A stretch of 58,490 nt of DNA. It comes from Spirochaetaceae bacterium (lineage in GTDB: Bacteria; Spirochaetota; Spirochaetia; Treponematales; Treponemataceae). This document shows positions 51,517 through 58,490 of the stretch, piece by piece. The stretch is from NCBI GenBank assembly GCA_017618015.1, contig JAFZVC010000045.1:1-58490 (forward strand), in the 5' to 3' direction. A program made the position numbers and the translations under genes. Position 1 is the stretch's first letter; every line of letters begins with the position of its first letter. The notes under the pieces were generated by a model. It was not told the DNA's origin. It saw only the letters and a list, made by a program, of their open reading frames with translations, and made no database searches.

Positions 51517-52686
51517 CTAGAAGTTTGCTTTCTTAACCAAGGGAATCCATGTAGCTTTATTATCCGGCAAATCTTTAATCCATTGAATTGCAGAATCGTA
51601 CTCCATCTTACCAGTCAAAATCCATACTATCTTTTTATTCTTTTTAATTTGTGGAGATGGTGCATATCCATCAGTAAACAATATCATTCCTTGGTATTCC
51701 GGGTGTTCTTCGTAATAATCTACCACACACTGAAAATCAGTTCCTCCCCGCCCGATTATGTTGATTTGAGTTTTAGCTTTCTTCAAATCAAACTCCTGTT
51801 TTATTTGCGCATCAAAGGCGACAACATGAATCATCTTCACACCGTAACAGAAAAAACGGTTTATTATCGAAAAGAAATTCTGTAAATCATCAGGGCTTAT
51901 AGAACCACTCACATCTACAGCAACAAGTAAATGCGTTTTTGGCTCAATTCTGCTACCCATGTAATCAAATCCATACCGACGGTTCGGTTTCATACGTGTA
52001 AGCTTTCTTCGTTGGCTTATTATACTTGCCCGAAATTGAGACAGAATTCTGCGATAATCCATTGGAATTTTTAGAGATGCTATAACGCTCTCCTGCAAAC
52101 AACCACTGATGCTTCCCCATTGATTTGTTCTTTGTGCTTTTTCTATCTGCTGATTTATAGAATCAGCTATTTCTTCATCCTCGCTCCATAGTTCAGAAGC
52201 TTCCGCAGCAGCCTCATACTCCCAAATCTCGTTTTCTCCCATTGCGGGCATAATATAATCTTGTCCGTCACCAAAATTGGGGCATATGTAATACAATTCC
52301 TTATAGTACTCTTCAAAACTAAGATTCTGACTGAATTTGTAATACCATGCATCATGGATTTTGTTGTTATAAAAACAGTGTCCGTTGTTAATCGTAATAT
52401 CGCTTGCAATTTTGAGTGCCGCTCGGTTGGGATTTTCTGGAACACGTTGATACGGATGCTTCAAAAGAATTCTGGTTACTTCGGTCTTTAGTGCAAGCTC
52501 CATATCTTCTTCGGAGTACTCTTCCAGAAAGTCGGGATTATATTCGATGCGCCTACGGCCTGTCCTGAGCGGTATTTTCATTTCTTTGTTTTCTACGAGC
52601 CTGTGCGTACAGTACACATTAAAAAGAAGTGGCTCATACAAAAACCACTGGTCAATGATATGAGCGATTGTATCTTTTACTGACAT
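51517..52686 (-). CDS. VWA-like metallopeptidase-type protein (DUF2201 family)
   Basis: 389 residues. The C-terminal von Willebrand A domain has an intact MIDAS: DVSGS (about 260-264), the Thr region GRGGTDFQ and LFTDGYAPSP. The N-terminal part (TRILLKHPYQR ... AALKIASDITIN) is that of the DUF2201 putative metallopeptidase family, but the zinc HExxH is degenerate here (ILLKHPYQR). Such proteins are partners of MoxR AAA ATPases, which load or remodel them. It starts 1 nt after the MoxR stop, so the two are translationally coupled. Confidence 0.88.
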   Translation of the reverse strand: MSVKDTIAHIIDQWFLYEPLLFNVYCTHRLVENKEMKIPLRTGRRRIEYNPDFLEEYSEEDMELALKTEVTRILLKHPYQRVPENPNRAALKIASDITINNGHCFYNNKIHDAWYYKFSQNLSFEEYYKELYYICPNFGDGQDYIMPAMGENEIWEYEAAAEASELWSEDEEIADSINQQIEKAQRTNQWGSISGCLQESVIASLKIPMDYRRILSQFRASIISQRRKLTRMKPNRRYGFDYMGSRIEPKTHLLVAVDVSGSISPDDLQNFFSIINRFFCYGVKMIHVVAFDAQIKQEFDLKKAKTQINIIGRGGTDFQCVVDYYEEHPEYQGMILFTDGYAPSPQIKKNKKIVWILTGKMEYDSAIQWIKDLPDNKATWIPLVKKANF

Positions 52687-52687
52687 G

Positions 52688-53764
52688 TTATTTTATCTCC
52701 GCGACAAACTTCGTCATCTTGGTATACAAGTCCGGGCAGTCACTGATAATAAACACAAGCGCATTCGGATACATAGTACCGCTGAACATATTGGCAAAAT
52801 GTGCCATTGCTTCACGCATTTGCTTGTGTTCCAGATAATCAAAATAGTATGTGAGGTTTTTCGCCATAAGTTTTTTCTCATCCTCACTTTTTTTTGTACT
52901 TTCAAGGTAAACAAAGACAGCATCATTAATCGTTGCTAGCTGTGGAGTTTTATAAGTTTCAAGCTTAATCTGGCTCATAACGAAGTTACCGAGCAGAAGC
53001 TCTTTTGCGGTCAAAAGCCGATTATTATCAAGGAATTCAAAAAATCGATTTGCAGCAACGCCTCCGACAATTCCACCAATCATACTTTTGTGGCTTTGTT
53101 TCAGTTCTTTTTTCCCGCTGATTATCTCTGACACACGAACCCACCCCCGACGATCCGGAGTCTTTTCAAGATTGTCCAAATTTTCTATTGCTGTTTGATT
53201 GTCTAATATCTTTGGGTTCGCAGAAATGAAACTTATTATCCGCTCGTCAACACCGTTTTTATTCGCCCACAAAAGCCAATCCTGTACGCTCGGAACAAAC
53301 TCATATATGTTGAAGCGGCTAACCAATGCCGGGTCTAAATCCGTAAGCTGATATTCCTCACCATTGTTTACAGCTGAAATGATACGGCTCCCTGCAGGAA
53401 GAGCACGCCCCGCAAGTTTCCGGTTCAAAGCTAAATCCATAATTGTCTGTAAGACTTCTGGACGGGCACGATTCAATTCATCCAGAAACAGCACCACAGG
53501 TGTGTCGTCTGTAGGGAACCAGTATGGCGGCATAAATTCAGTGTGCCCGCTGGCTTCGTTTTTGTGCGGAATACCAATTAAGTCACCAGGATCACTCATC
53601 TGTCCTAAAAAGAGGGCAACGACCTTATATCCCTTCTCACTATAGAACTTCTCTAGAATCTGCGATTTTCCTATTCCATGTTTTCCCATCAGCATAATAT
53701 TCTGAGTGCTAGGTGTTTCTTCCAATATTTCCAAAAGCAGGTTTCCATCAATTCTGACCGACAT
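52688..53764 (-). CDS. MoxR-family AAA ATPase
   Basis: 358 residues. Walker A GKHGIGKS near residues 26-33, Walker B VVLFLDELNRA (about 93-103), sensor 1 in SRIISAVNNGE and the arginine region DPALVSRFN. MoxR ATPases act as chaperones that work with VWA proteins in metal insertion, stress or envelope functions. The frame extends 99 codons upstream without coding character; ATG 53764 has GGAGGGG 7 nt upstream and is the right start. First gene of MoxR-VWA-FlhB_C-like. A TATAAT lies about 50 nt upstream without a clear -35. Confidence 0.93.
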   Translation of the reverse strand: MSVRIDGNLLLEILEETPSTQNIMLMGKHGIGKSQILEKFYSEKGYKVVALFLGQMSDPGDLIGIPHKNEASGHTEFMPPYWFPTDDTPVVLFLDELNRARPEVLQTIMDLALNRKLAGRALPAGSRIISAVNNGEEYQLTDLDPALVSRFNIYEFVPSVQDWLLWANKNGVDERIISFISANPKILDNQTAIENLDNLEKTPDRRGWVRVSEIISGKKELKQSHKSMIGGIVGGVAANRFFEFLDNNRLLTAKELLLGNFVMSQIKLETYKTPQLATINDAVFVYLESTKKSEDEKKLMAKNLTYYFDYLEHKQMREAMAHFANMFSGTMYPNALVFIISDCPDLYTKMTKFVAEIK

Positions 53765-53948
53765 ACTATCCCCTCCTATGTTTGATAGTTCGTAAATTCT
53801 TTCAATTCTGGTCTCATTATAAGAGGGCACTCTATCATTTACTGGCAGAGTGGTAAAAAATGTGCATATTTTTTTTATTCTCTTTATCGAGATATGACAA
53901 ACTGCGCTTATTAGAATGTCCTCAATTCTACGCTTGGAGGAGGACATT

Positions 53949-54395
53949 ATGAAAGAACAGAATCCAGTTTTTTCCCCGATAAAACCACCTGATTTTAAGA
54001 AGTTTGATTCCGTAGACAAGTATATTTTTGAACTATTAAAGTTCGATTTCGATGAAAACATTCCAAATAGTAAATTGTACTATTGCCATGTTTTAGAAAA
54101 TCTAGACATGTACAGAAACACCCAAAGCAAAAACGTGACTGTAACAGAACACGACCGCTATATAAGGCTGGTATATTCACCGTCTTCAGATTTGCCTAAA
54201 ATTCAAATAATGATAAACAAAGACAATAATATGGCTAACAGAGTATATGTCAGCGACAATGAAACCGAGCTTGGAGACTGTTTTTATATTTCTGACAGCA
54301 AAGTTTTCAAGCTATTAAACCTTTCCGACGAGAAAATTGCATTGCTTCGAGCTAAAGCAAGTCTTTTCAAAAAGGAAAAAGAAAGGAAAAAATAA
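53949..54395 (+). CDS. hypothetical protein divergent from the MoxR operon
   Basis: 148 residues, soluble, acidic, with a Lys-rich tail (KKEKERKK). GGAGGAGG 6 nt before ATG 53949 marks a strong start; the frame's earlier ATG is less likely. Readable elements: FDSVDKYIFELLKFDFDENI and DLPKIQIMINKDNN; nothing matches a family I know. The divergent 184-bp gap with MoxR suggests shared control. The 54396-54649 stretch after it shows no gene. Confidence 0.65.
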   Translation: MKEQNPVFSPIKPPDFKKFDSVDKYIFELLKFDFDENIPNSKLYYCHVLENLDMYRNTQSKNVTVTEHDRYIRLVYSPSSDLPKIQIMINKDNNMANRVYVSDNETELGDCFYISDSKVFKLLNLSDEKIALLRAKASLFKKEKERKK

Positions 54396-54649
54396 CCCTT
54401 TTTCATATTGTTACATAGTGCAATACACCCACAGGCAGTTTTTCAAACCGATGGAAGCTGGAAATTATAGCCATGATGAGGGAAATAAGGGAATGAGACT
54501 TTGTTGGTAGTAAAATAAAATCTTCTCAATCGAACATATGCTATTCTGATAATCGTTAAAGGTTTAATAAAAATAATTAGAAATTATTCCTTTTGTTATC
54601 TCGTGATTACAAAAGGACACGAGTGGTACATCGAAGACTAATAGAATAA

Positions 54650-55336
54650 TTATACTTTTCCATCTAATGCATCTTTTATCGTATCAACAACATCTTCGAT
54701 ATCTGCAAACCTACTGTAAATACGTTTAAAAGCTAATATTGGAATATTATCATTAGTATATGCAATTTTATGAATTGGCCAATCTTCTGTTATTAGGAAT
54801 TTTTCTTGTGAATATATTTTTTTTAATTTATTGAAAGCACCAAATCCTTCACAAATAACAAATTTAGGATTTACATAATTTAAAAGAGTTCTTAGCCATT
54901 CTTTCTCTTTTATTTCTAAATCAATTTTATACTTATACAAAAGCAATGATTTTAATTTACTGAGTTTATTAACATCTTCCGTAGCAAAAAAGCAACAATT
55001 CGTTTTCACACCATTAAATAACAATTCAAGATTGTTAATTCTTTCTTTTGGTCCAAAAACCGTCATCCACTCATTTTGTAAATCATATTCTTCTGTTTCA
55101 TACTCAGATTTTATGATAGGTTCTATTCTATGTAGTTTTATTCCGCCATGTTTATAACTTCCAGCACCTGGATTTATCCCCAAAAACAAGAATACAGGAT
55201 TTTCTACAAGTGGACTCATATAAATTACAGTCCCTAAGTACAATTTTTCAAGTTCAGCATCAGATTTACATATTTTTTCAATTTGAATTGCCATGGCATC
55301 AACTTCTTTCTGCATCTTTTCAATTTCAGCATTCAT
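54650..55336 (-). CDS. uracil-DNA-glycosylase-fold-like protein
   Basis: 228 residues, AT-rich. FLFLGINPGAGS (about 49-60) resembles motif 1 of the UDG superfamily (GxxPG), PKFVICEGFGAFNKL fits the central strand and helix, and IPILAFKRIYSRF lies where the family's DNA-intercalation loop would be, without the usual HPS. So it is a possible divergent glycosylase-fold protein, not a proven enzyme. GGAG 8 nt before the ATG. Preceded by two small zinc-type genes on the same strand. Confidence 0.5.
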   Translation of the reverse strand: MNAEIEKMQKEVDAMAIQIEKICKSDAELEKLYLGTVIYMSPLVENPVFLFLGINPGAGSYKHGGIKLHRIEPIIKSEYETEEYDLQNEWMTVFGPKERINNLELLFNGVKTNCCFFATEDVNKLSKLKSLLLYKYKIDLEIKEKEWLRTLLNYVNPKFVICEGFGAFNKLKKIYSQEKFLITEDWPIHKIAYTNDNIPILAFKRIYSRFADIEDVVDTIKDALDGKV

Positions 55337-55356
55337 AGTTTTACTCCTATTTAATT

Positions 55357-55542
55357 TTACAGAAAAATGTCTTTAAGACAATCATCAGAACAATGATTGC
55401 CTGTTAAAGATGAAATATAACTGAACTTTGACCCACAAAGCTTACAATAAACATTTACCATAAAAGTACCATTATATAAAAAGCTAGGACTCAGACAACG
55501 TCTATCTGAGTCCTGTTTACAATTACATTTGTTCCCAAACAT
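55357..55542 (-). CDS. small Cys-rich (zinc-ribbon-like) protein
   Basis: 61 residues with CNC near the start and CKLC ... CSDDC further on, a pattern for zinc or Fe-S binding. The ATG at 55542 is inside the end of the upstream 66-residue gene (20-bp overlap, +1 frame). It could be a separate coupled gene or the shifted extension of that gene. No family known to me. Confidence 0.5.
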   Translation of the reverse strand: MFGNKCNCKQDSDRRCLSPSFLYNGTFMVNVYCKLCGSKFSYISSLTGNHCSDDCLKDIFL

Positions 55543-55723
55543 GATTTCCAGAAGATGTATCCGGACATTTCCCTCCTGCTGTTGGTGTTGGAATCAGTGG
55601 TGCATGAGTTCCTTTCGGTAAACTACCGCCAGTTGCATAAGATCCTGGAGACCGCTGTATTCCACACTTTGTGCAGATAAACATTGCATGTTGATTACTT
55701 GGTATAGGTCTTCCGTATGCCAT
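55523..55723 (-). CDS. small zinc-ribbon-like protein
   Basis: 66 residues: MAYGRPIPSNQHAMFICTKC, then a Gly/Pro/Thr-rich loop and GKCPDTSSGNHVWEQM. One CTKC and one distant Cys/His pair suggest a small metal-binding fold. GGAGG precedes the ATG. I have a sense of similar short proteins in mobile DNA but cannot name one. Confidence 0.6.
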   Translation of the reverse strand: MAYGRPIPSNQHAMFICTKCGIQRSPGSYATGGSLPKGTHAPLIPTPTAGGKCPDTSSGNHVWEQM

Positions 55724-55797
55724 ATCTAAATCCTCCTATTGGCAATTGTTTGCCCTTATTCTACACTCTAAGTCTATCAAATCATGATGAAACAGAA

Positions 55798-56916
55798 TTA
55801 TTTTTTTTCAAGATTCTTCAGAAATTCTTCAATATTGCTATTAATTTCATCAGCAAATTCTGCTACGATTTTCTTTTTCAGGTCTTCAGTTGCCTTAGCA
55901 AAATCAAAATAATTTTTATTCGTTCCATAGAAATCTATATCGTATTTAGAATCAATATTTTTGGCTCCAATTCCAGGATTTCCAAATCCATTACGAGAAA
56001 AACCATCAGGAAGAGCATAAAGATATTTATCATTATCCGATTTATTTTTACTTTCTACTTCAAAACCATAAATAGGTGGAGTCTGATAATCATAAAACAG
56101 ATAGAAACACATACTATCATTATTCTTGTTACTGATGATTAAACTGAATGTAATACTGTTCTGCTTTTCGAATAAAACAACAGCTTCTTTTGGATCGTCA
56201 GTTTCGTTACATTCATCACCACAATAGAAAATATAATCTAATTCATTGCGTTTTGCATTTAAAGCATCAATAAATAGATTCCACCATTTTTCATGCAAAT
56301 GTTTCATTGTTTCTGCATTTCGTGTTTCATGACCAAAGAGACCTGATTGTGTTAAAGTGATATAGAAATAATCAGAATCTATGACACCTTTGCTGTTTCC
56401 ATACAAATCATTTCGCAACAATTCAACGATTGCAAACACTTTTTCTGAAAGATTTGCATATTTTTTCGCTTTTAATCCAGAATACTGCTTATTTGTAATG
56501 ATTCCTATTATTTCACCCACATAAGCTGTAATCTTCTCAGCAACATCTTTATCAGCATGCATCTGAAGTAAGCCAAGTTGATATATCAGCTTTTGTAATT
56601 CATCTTGATTATCATTAATGGTAATTTTCCCGTCTTCTGTAATTGCTTCTAGTTCTTTTAAGAAATTTTGATATATTTCCTGTTTCTTCTCAAAAACCCC
56701 AGAATCTCTTTCATGTTCGAGTTCCTTATCTGTTTGAACCCCCAGAAGAAGCAAAGTAACAATAGCCGTAATAATAGATCCAAGTAAAGTTCCTGTAAGC
56801 TGGGCTAGGATACCAGTTATTCCATAAATCTTAAAAAGAACTGATGTAACAAGAAAAGCTACGGAAAAAACTATTATTAAGGCAATGCTAACACGATTTT
56901 TATTCTTATTTCGCAT
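55798..56916 (-). CDS. membrane-anchored hypothetical protein (two N-terminal TM helices)
   Basis: 372 residues. TM1 about 9-29 (VSIALIIVFSVAFLVTSVLF) and TM2 about 38-60 (AQLTGTLLGSIITAIVTLLLLG) are followed by a cytosolic helix EKKQEIYQNFLKELEAI and a mixed C-terminal domain with DFYGTNKNYFDFAKATEDLKKK. The same plan (TM hairpin plus long cytosolic part) is seen in several island- or defence-linked proteins, but no function can be assigned. GGAGG lies before the ATG. AT-rich. Confidence 0.7.
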   Translation of the reverse strand: MRNKNKNRVSIALIIVFSVAFLVTSVLFKIYGITGILAQLTGTLLGSIITAIVTLLLLGVQTDKELEHERDSGVFEKKQEIYQNFLKELEAITEDGKITINDNQDELQKLIYQLGLLQMHADKDVAEKITAYVGEIIGIITNKQYSGLKAKKYANLSEKVFAIVELLRNDLYGNSKGVIDSDYFYITLTQSGLFGHETRNAETMKHLHEKWWNLFIDALNAKRNELDYIFYCGDECNETDDPKEAVVLFEKQNSITFSLIISNKNNDSMCFYLFYDYQTPPIYGFEVESKNKSDNDKYLYALPDGFSRNGFGNPGIGAKNIDSKYDIDFYGTNKNYFDFAKATEDLKKKIVAEFADEINSNIEEFLKNLEKK

Positions 56917-57014
56917 AAATGTATCCTCCGACTACGTTTATTTATATCAAGTAATAGTTTAACTCTGAAATTTGGAGAAAGCAACGAAAAAAATATAATT
57001 ACTCCATAATCTCT

Positions 57015-57182
57015 CTAAAGAATAATTCCCATGTGGTACAGCGGTACATACTTTGATTCGTTGTAATGTTCATAGCCCCAATCGCTGTGCCAGTGACCAA
57101 AAAAACATTTCTTGTACGAAATAAGCGAGTTTATTTTATCGTTGAAAACCACATTTGAATCGCAATGGAGCTGCTTCATGTT
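57015..57182 (-). pseudogene. C-terminal remnant of a metallophosphatase-like gene
   Basis: The last ~50 codons of this frame read SYKKCFFGHWHSDWGYEHYN, with the FGHWH metal-site motif found at the end of calcineurin-type phosphoesterases, and end at a normal stop. Upstream the frame runs into the 23-bp tandem repeat and has none of the earlier motifs (GDxxD, GNHD), so only the 3' end of the gene remains. Confidence 0.55.
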
Positions 57183-57206
57183 TTCTTCTATATTTGCATT
57201 ATGATA

Positions 57207-57321
57207 TTTTTCGGCGTTTTGTAAGAAAATTTTTCGGCGAGTTGTAGAGAAATTTTTCGGCGTTTTGTAATTTTCTTGTTTGGCGATTTGGCGCTTTTTC
57301 ATTTGGTGATTTGGCATTTAT
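57207..57321. repeat. 23-bp tandem repeat array (5 units)
   Basis: TTTTTCGGCG starts at 57207, 57230 and 57253, exactly 23 bp apart; two more diverged units (TTGTTTGGCG at 57276, TCATTTGGTG at 57299) keep the same period. Unit body: TTTTTCGGCGTTTTGTAA. Not a multiple of 3, so not a protein repeat. It separates the metallophosphatase remnant from the next gene's promoter. Confidence 0.8.
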
Positions 57322-57338
57322 TTGAATACCACTCAAGC

Positions 57339-57366
57339 GTGAAATGATAGATTGCTTGTTTATACT
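57339..57366 (+). promoter_or_regulatory. promoter abutting the 57373 gene (leaderless candidate)
   Basis: GTGAAA (57339-57344), 16-nt spacer, TATACT (57361-57366), then GTAGCA and the ATG at 57373; no Shine-Dalgarno. Confidence 0.5.
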
Positions 57367-57372
57367 GTAGCA

Positions 57373-57663
57373 ATGAGAATAGAACCAATTGGAGCATTTT
57401 TTCCTGTCTATCCAGTCTATCAGCCACACCCCATCCGTAAAAGACGAAAAGTTGAAAAACCTGCAAAAAACGGCTTATTTCAACAGATGCTGATGGAGGC
57501 ATTTGAAAGAGAAGAAGCTGCAGCAAGGCGACCCGTTCCAAAACCTGTTGAGCTTTCACCAGAAGAAATTCTTGCTGAAAGGCTAAAACAGCTGAATATC
57601 CAAGAAAACTATATTAAATATATGCTGATGGCAGGAATTATTACGTATAATCCGATTGTGTAA
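57373..57663 (+). CDS. hypothetical protein
   Basis: 96 residues. MRIEPIGAFFPVYPVYQPHP, then a basic stretch (IRKRRKVEKPAKNG) and an acidic helix (SPEEILAERLKQLNIQENYIKYML). Looks like a small regulatory or adaptor protein; no family recognised. Start set by the adjoining -10 box and family-like MRI start; the frame has an earlier codon at 57352. Confidence 0.6.
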   Translation: MRIEPIGAFFPVYPVYQPHPIRKRRKVEKPAKNGLFQQMLMEAFEREEAAARRPVPKPVELSPEEILAERLKQLNIQENYIKYMLMAGIITYNPIV

Positions 57664-57729
57664 AAAAGATTTTAAATTATCCCGGTATGATAGTCCATGA
57701 ATGTTATTCTATGATTACGAGGTTTGGTG

Positions 57730-58311
57730 ATGGAATACTTTGCGATTGATTTTGAAACCGCTAATGGTTATCACAACAGCGCATGTTCGGTTGGCGTTGT
57801 TCGGTTTGTGGACGGAAAGGAAAAAGACAGCGTTTATTCACTTATAAAGCCTGCGAAAATGTATTTTAAGCCGGAATTCATAGACATCCATCATATTAGC
57901 TACGACGATGTTCGGGATAAGCCGCAATTCCCGGAAGTTTGGCAGACAATCATCGTGCCGTTTCTAGGTACAGAGAGAAATGAGAAAAAGCAAATCAATT
58001 TTATAGCGCACAATGCCCGTTTTGACATGGACGTTATCCGCTCATGTTGTAATTATTATGGAATGCCGCTTCCCAACGCGAATTACGCTTGTACGCTCCA
58101 GATTGCCAGAAGGACTTGGAAAGATTTTAATTGCCATGCCCTCACCTTTCTGGCAGAACAGTTTGGAATTGTCTACGATGCGCACAATGCTCTTGACGAC
58201 GCCCGAACATGCGGCAGACTTTTCGCAATGGCAGCAGAGAAAAATGGCCTGTCACAGGATGAATTGTTCTTTCAGAAAAATGTTTGCAAAAACCTGTCGG
58301 ACAGGATATAA
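57730..58311 (+). CDS. DEDDh 3'-5' exonuclease (DnaQ-like)
   Basis: 193 residues. ExoI DFETA (residues 6-10), ExoII HNARFDMDV (about 98-106) and ExoIII HNALDDART near 157 give the Asp-Glu-Asp-Asp-His set of the DnaQ family. Short stand-alone exonucleases of this kind trim RNA or DNA or act as polymerase epsilon-like proofreading units. GAGG lies 9 nt before ATG 57730. The next gene begins 4 bp after its stop. Confidence 0.9.
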   Translation: MEYFAIDFETANGYHNSACSVGVVRFVDGKEKDSVYSLIKPAKMYFKPEFIDIHHISYDDVRDKPQFPEVWQTIIVPFLGTERNEKKQINFIAHNARFDMDVIRSCCNYYGMPLPNANYACTLQIARRTWKDFNCHALTFLAEQFGIVYDAHNALDDARTCGRLFAMAAEKNGLSQDELFFQKNVCKNLSDRI

Positions 58312-58315
58312 AACA

Positions 58316-58490
58316 ATGAACAACGCGGAACCTTTAATCGGTATTTTTTGGTTCTATAACGGGATTGTTATATTTCCTCACGCAGTACCGCTTTCTGAAG
58401 GAGTGCACTACGGCAACGCTATCACCGGAACAAAAGACCATGCAGACTATTGGGAAGAATTGAAGAAGGGCTCTTTATCTATTTTGCCTG
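58316..58490 (+). CDS. hypothetical protein (3' end cut by window edge)
   Basis: 58 codons are visible from the ATG at 58316 and remain open to the edge: MNNAEPLIGIFWFYNGIVIF, VPLSEGVHYGNAITGTKDHA and WEELKKGSLSILP. I recall short proteins with this opening in varied genomes, of unknown role. It follows the DnaQ-like gene by 4 bp, so they are probably cotranscribed. Confidence 0.6.
   Translation, partial: MNNAEPLIGIFWFYNGIVIFPHAVPLSEGVHYGNAITGTKDHADYWEELKKGSLSILP

Noticed and set aside
53765..54061. N-terminal extension of the MoxR ATPase (99 codons)
   Set aside because: Crosses the promoter region and the strong GGAGGGG site; extension has no coding character.
57207..57321. CRISPR-like repeat
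   Set aside because: Units are contiguous at 23 bp without spacers, and no cas gene is present.

Overview
The window looks like chromosome of a Treponema-type spirochaete, probably a gut or rumen fibre degrader. The evidence is the flagellar order flgB-flgC-fliE / fliF-fliG-fliH-fliI-fliJ as in treponemes, a DUF5312-type spirochaete protein, a GH10 xylanase lipoprotein, strict-anaerobe oxygen defence (flavodiiron protein plus rubrerythrin), D-lactate dehydrogenase, and large secreted proteins built of repeated FGE-sulfatase (SUMF1-like) domains. Species cannot be named from sequence alone.

Layout. 1-6 kb: prp (cut by the edge)-rplU, argS, pgeF and a DUF5312 gene, all on the minus strand. 6.1-6.4 kb: tRNA-Gln(CTG) and tRNA-Glu(CTC), each with its own terminator. 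6.5-13.8 kb: sbcC-sbcD and the xylanase. 14-16.3 kb: a cation-diffusion exporter and ispH. 16.4-23.5 kb: two tandemly duplicated three-domain FGE-like secreted proteins. 23.7-28.7 kb: ldhA, flavodiiron protein, rubrerythrin and a chemoreceptor. 28.9-34 kb: a nickel-pincer cofactor operon larE-larB-larC followed by two small membrane proteins, divergent from pncB, which makes the NAD-branch precursor that LarB consumes. 34.2-40.4 kb: an AT-rich island (XRE regulator, FGE-like protein, BspA-type LRR protein, FRG-domain protein, AbiEi with a decayed AbiEii toxin), bracketed by a near-palindromic direct repeat. 40.5-48.2 kb: the flagellar basal-body/export clusters. 48.4-58.5 kb: accessory DNA with a WYL regulator, a MoxR ATPase / VWA / FlhB-C-like operon, a UDG-like protein, zinc-ribbon peptides, a two-TM protein, a metallophosphatase remnant, a 23-bp tandem repeat and a DEDDh exonuclease.

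Main points for a second look: (1) the third gene of the MoxR-VWA operon starts with a domain that reads like the cytoplasmic FlhB/YscU export-switch domain but lacks the NPTH cleavage motif and all membrane segments; (2) several genes have a -10 hexamer 6-7 nt before the ATG and no Shine-Dalgarno, so they are predicted leaderless; (3) the FGE-gene duplication copied a divergent promoter that now drives only a predicted ~76-nt RNA; (4) GC-rich structured repeats sit directly after stop codons across the window; (5) two conserved-looking small membrane proteins ride on the lar operon; (6) unrelated housekeeping proteins carry Ala/Ser/Gly/Asp-rich inserts. No CRISPR array, rRNA, transposase or reverse transcriptase was seen.
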